From H111-94 sp034436045 (GTDB taxonomy: Bacteria > Chloroflexota > Ktedonobacteria > Ktedonobacterales > Ktedonobacteraceae), in contig DAOTVZ010000160.1 in the NCBI GenBank assembly GCA_034436045.1, forward strand, positions 1-18,697: 18,697 nucleotides of DNA. Direction: 5' to 3'. The notes below the pieces were generated by a model. That model was given only the letters and a program-made list of their open reading frames with translations, had not been told where the DNA came from and did no database searches. Numbering within the stretch: the first letter of the stretch is position 1; each line of letters begins with the position of its first letter. Shown in pieces: positions 17,893 through 18,697 of the stretch. A program made the position numbers and the translations under genes.

Positions 17893-18697
17893 ATGCAAAA
17901 TGTGGTACCACCGCAATCTCGCCGCCGCGATGAGCCGTTGCCGGAGGCGCGCGAGGTTGTCCCCAACGTCTGGAAAATTACCGTCCCTATACCATTTCCC
18001 TTACGCTTCGTCAATATGCATGCCCTTGTAGGCAAGGATGGCTGGGCTATCGTTGATACGGGCATGGGCAACCCCGATGCCCGCGTCGCCTTTGCCGCCG
18101 GACTGCAACGCGCGGGCCTGGACATACACGATTTACGGGCCATCGTCCTCACGCATCACCATCCCGATCACGTCGGTCTGTCGGGTGAACTCTTTGAGCA
18201 GAGCAGGGCACCGGTCTACATGCATCCCATCGATGCCGAGGCTATTCAGATACTCTGGAACAACAGCCTGCCACAGCGCTTTGGGCGTGTCTCACAGTTC
18301 TTTCTCCAGCATGGTCTGCCGCCCACGCAGCTCTGGTATACGCACGTCGAGCCGCAGCAGGCGCGCACAATCATCAATGTGCCGCCGCCAGCAGCGGTCA
18401 CACCGGTCGAGGATGGCGAGATGCTGGAACTGGTGGGTGAGGTCTATCGCGTGATCTGGGTGCCCGGCCATTCAGATGGACAGATAGTCCTTTTCCGCGA
18501 GCGCGACGGTCTTTTCCTGGCCGCCGATCACGTTTTGCCGCGCATCACGCCCAATGTCGGTTTGTACTCCGAAAAAGACCGCCCCAATCCGCTCGGCGAC
18601 TATCTTGAGTCGCTTGCCAAAGTTGCCGCCCTGCCCGCCAGCCTGGTGCTGCCGGGTCATGGCGAGCCGTTCACCGATCTGGCAGGACGCACTGCCG
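17893..18697 (+). CDS. Metallo-beta-lactamase-fold hydrolase (3' end outside window)
   Basis: At least 268 residues; the frame runs off the right edge. Metal ligands are clear: H88-x-H90-x-D92-H93 (THHHPDHVG), H193 (VPGHSDGQ), D212 (AADHVLP) and H256 (LPGHGEP), giving a two-metal site. The N-terminal strand VPNVWKITVPIPFPL and WAIVDTGMGN (51-60) are standard for the fold. The region 100-170, with an Arg/Gln/Trp-rich helical insert, resembles hydrolases related to glyoxalase II or 'MBL-fold metallohydrolase' proteins acting on thioesters, lactones or phosphoesters; the substrate is not determinable. The ATG at 17893 has AAAGGA 12 bases upstream; an in-frame ATG at 17836 would add 19 residues and coincide with the predicted transcription start, so both starts are possible. 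Confidence 0.88.
   Translation, partial: MQNVVPPQSRRRDEPLPEAREVVPNVWKITVPIPFPLRFVNMHALVGKDGWAIVDTGMGNPDARVAFAAGLQRAGLDIHDLRAIVLTHHHPDHVGLSGELFEQSRAPVYMHPIDAEAIQILWNNSLPQRFGRVSQFFLQHGLPPTQLWYTHVEPQQARTIINVPPPAAVTPVEDGEMLELVGEVYRVIWVPGHSDGQIVLFRERDGLFLAADHVLPRITPNVGLYSEKDRPNPLGDYLESLAKVAALPASLVLPGHGEPFTDLAGRTA

Noticed and set aside
1..18697. CRISPR arrays, rRNA, tRNA, integrase or insertion sequences
   Set aside because: I found no regularly spaced repeats, no cloverleaf-like or CCA-ending stretch, and no transposase or integrase motif on either strand.

Overview
The window looks like a chromosomal stretch of a multicellular-type Chloroflexota, most likely a Ktedonobacteria relative. The clues are moderate-to-high GC genes, an ECF sigma factor overlapping a very long anti-sigma protein with a Ser/Thr/Pro-rich region, and an STK-like protein with a long Pro-rich linker, one membrane segment and a fused output domain. 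This taxonomic call is an inference from protein style; there is no rRNA or marker alignment behind it.

Layout. 1-659: tail of a SAM methyltransferase cut by the left edge. 728-1774 (-): SorC-family sugar-responsive regulator with no sugar genes in view. 1775-2348: AT-rich non-coding block ending in a strong extended -10 promoter. 2349-4522 (+): tight operon of a radical SAM protein, a CYTH/triphosphate-tunnel protein, an unrecognised 88-residue protein and a single-domain response regulator, with 4-base overlaps at the first and last junctions. 4747-5997 (+): cytochrome P450 with its own promoter. 6012-9365 (-): run of DNA polymerase III delta prime (holB), a PaaG-like enoyl-CoA hydratase/isomerase, a Rossmann methyltransferase and a small membrane protein. 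9659-12378 (+): ECF sigma factor and membrane anti-sigma factor, overlapping by 4 bases. 12462-14913 (-): small single-span membrane protein and, upstream of it, a 685-residue protein that joins a catalytically dead protein kinase domain to a Rieske [2Fe-2S] domain across the membrane. 15287-17396: compact, AT-rich type II restriction-modification module (controller, PD-(D/E)XK endonuclease, N4/N6-type DNA methyltransferase). 17397-17892: regulatory and structured intergenic DNA. 17893-18697 (+): metallo-beta-lactamase-fold hydrolase cut by the right edge.

The most unusual item is the pseudokinase-membrane-Rieske fusion. All three canonical catalytic residues of the kinase (VAIK Lys, HRD Asp, DFG Asp) are replaced while the fold landmarks and the four iron-sulfur ligands are intact, which suggests a redox sensor or scaffold rather than a kinase. 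Next come the radical SAM/CYTH/88-aa/receiver operon, whose joint role I cannot assign, and the stretch 17545-17768, which holds opposing promoters, stacked hairpins and two operator-like palindromes. I saw no CRISPR array, rRNA, tRNA or intact insertion sequence.
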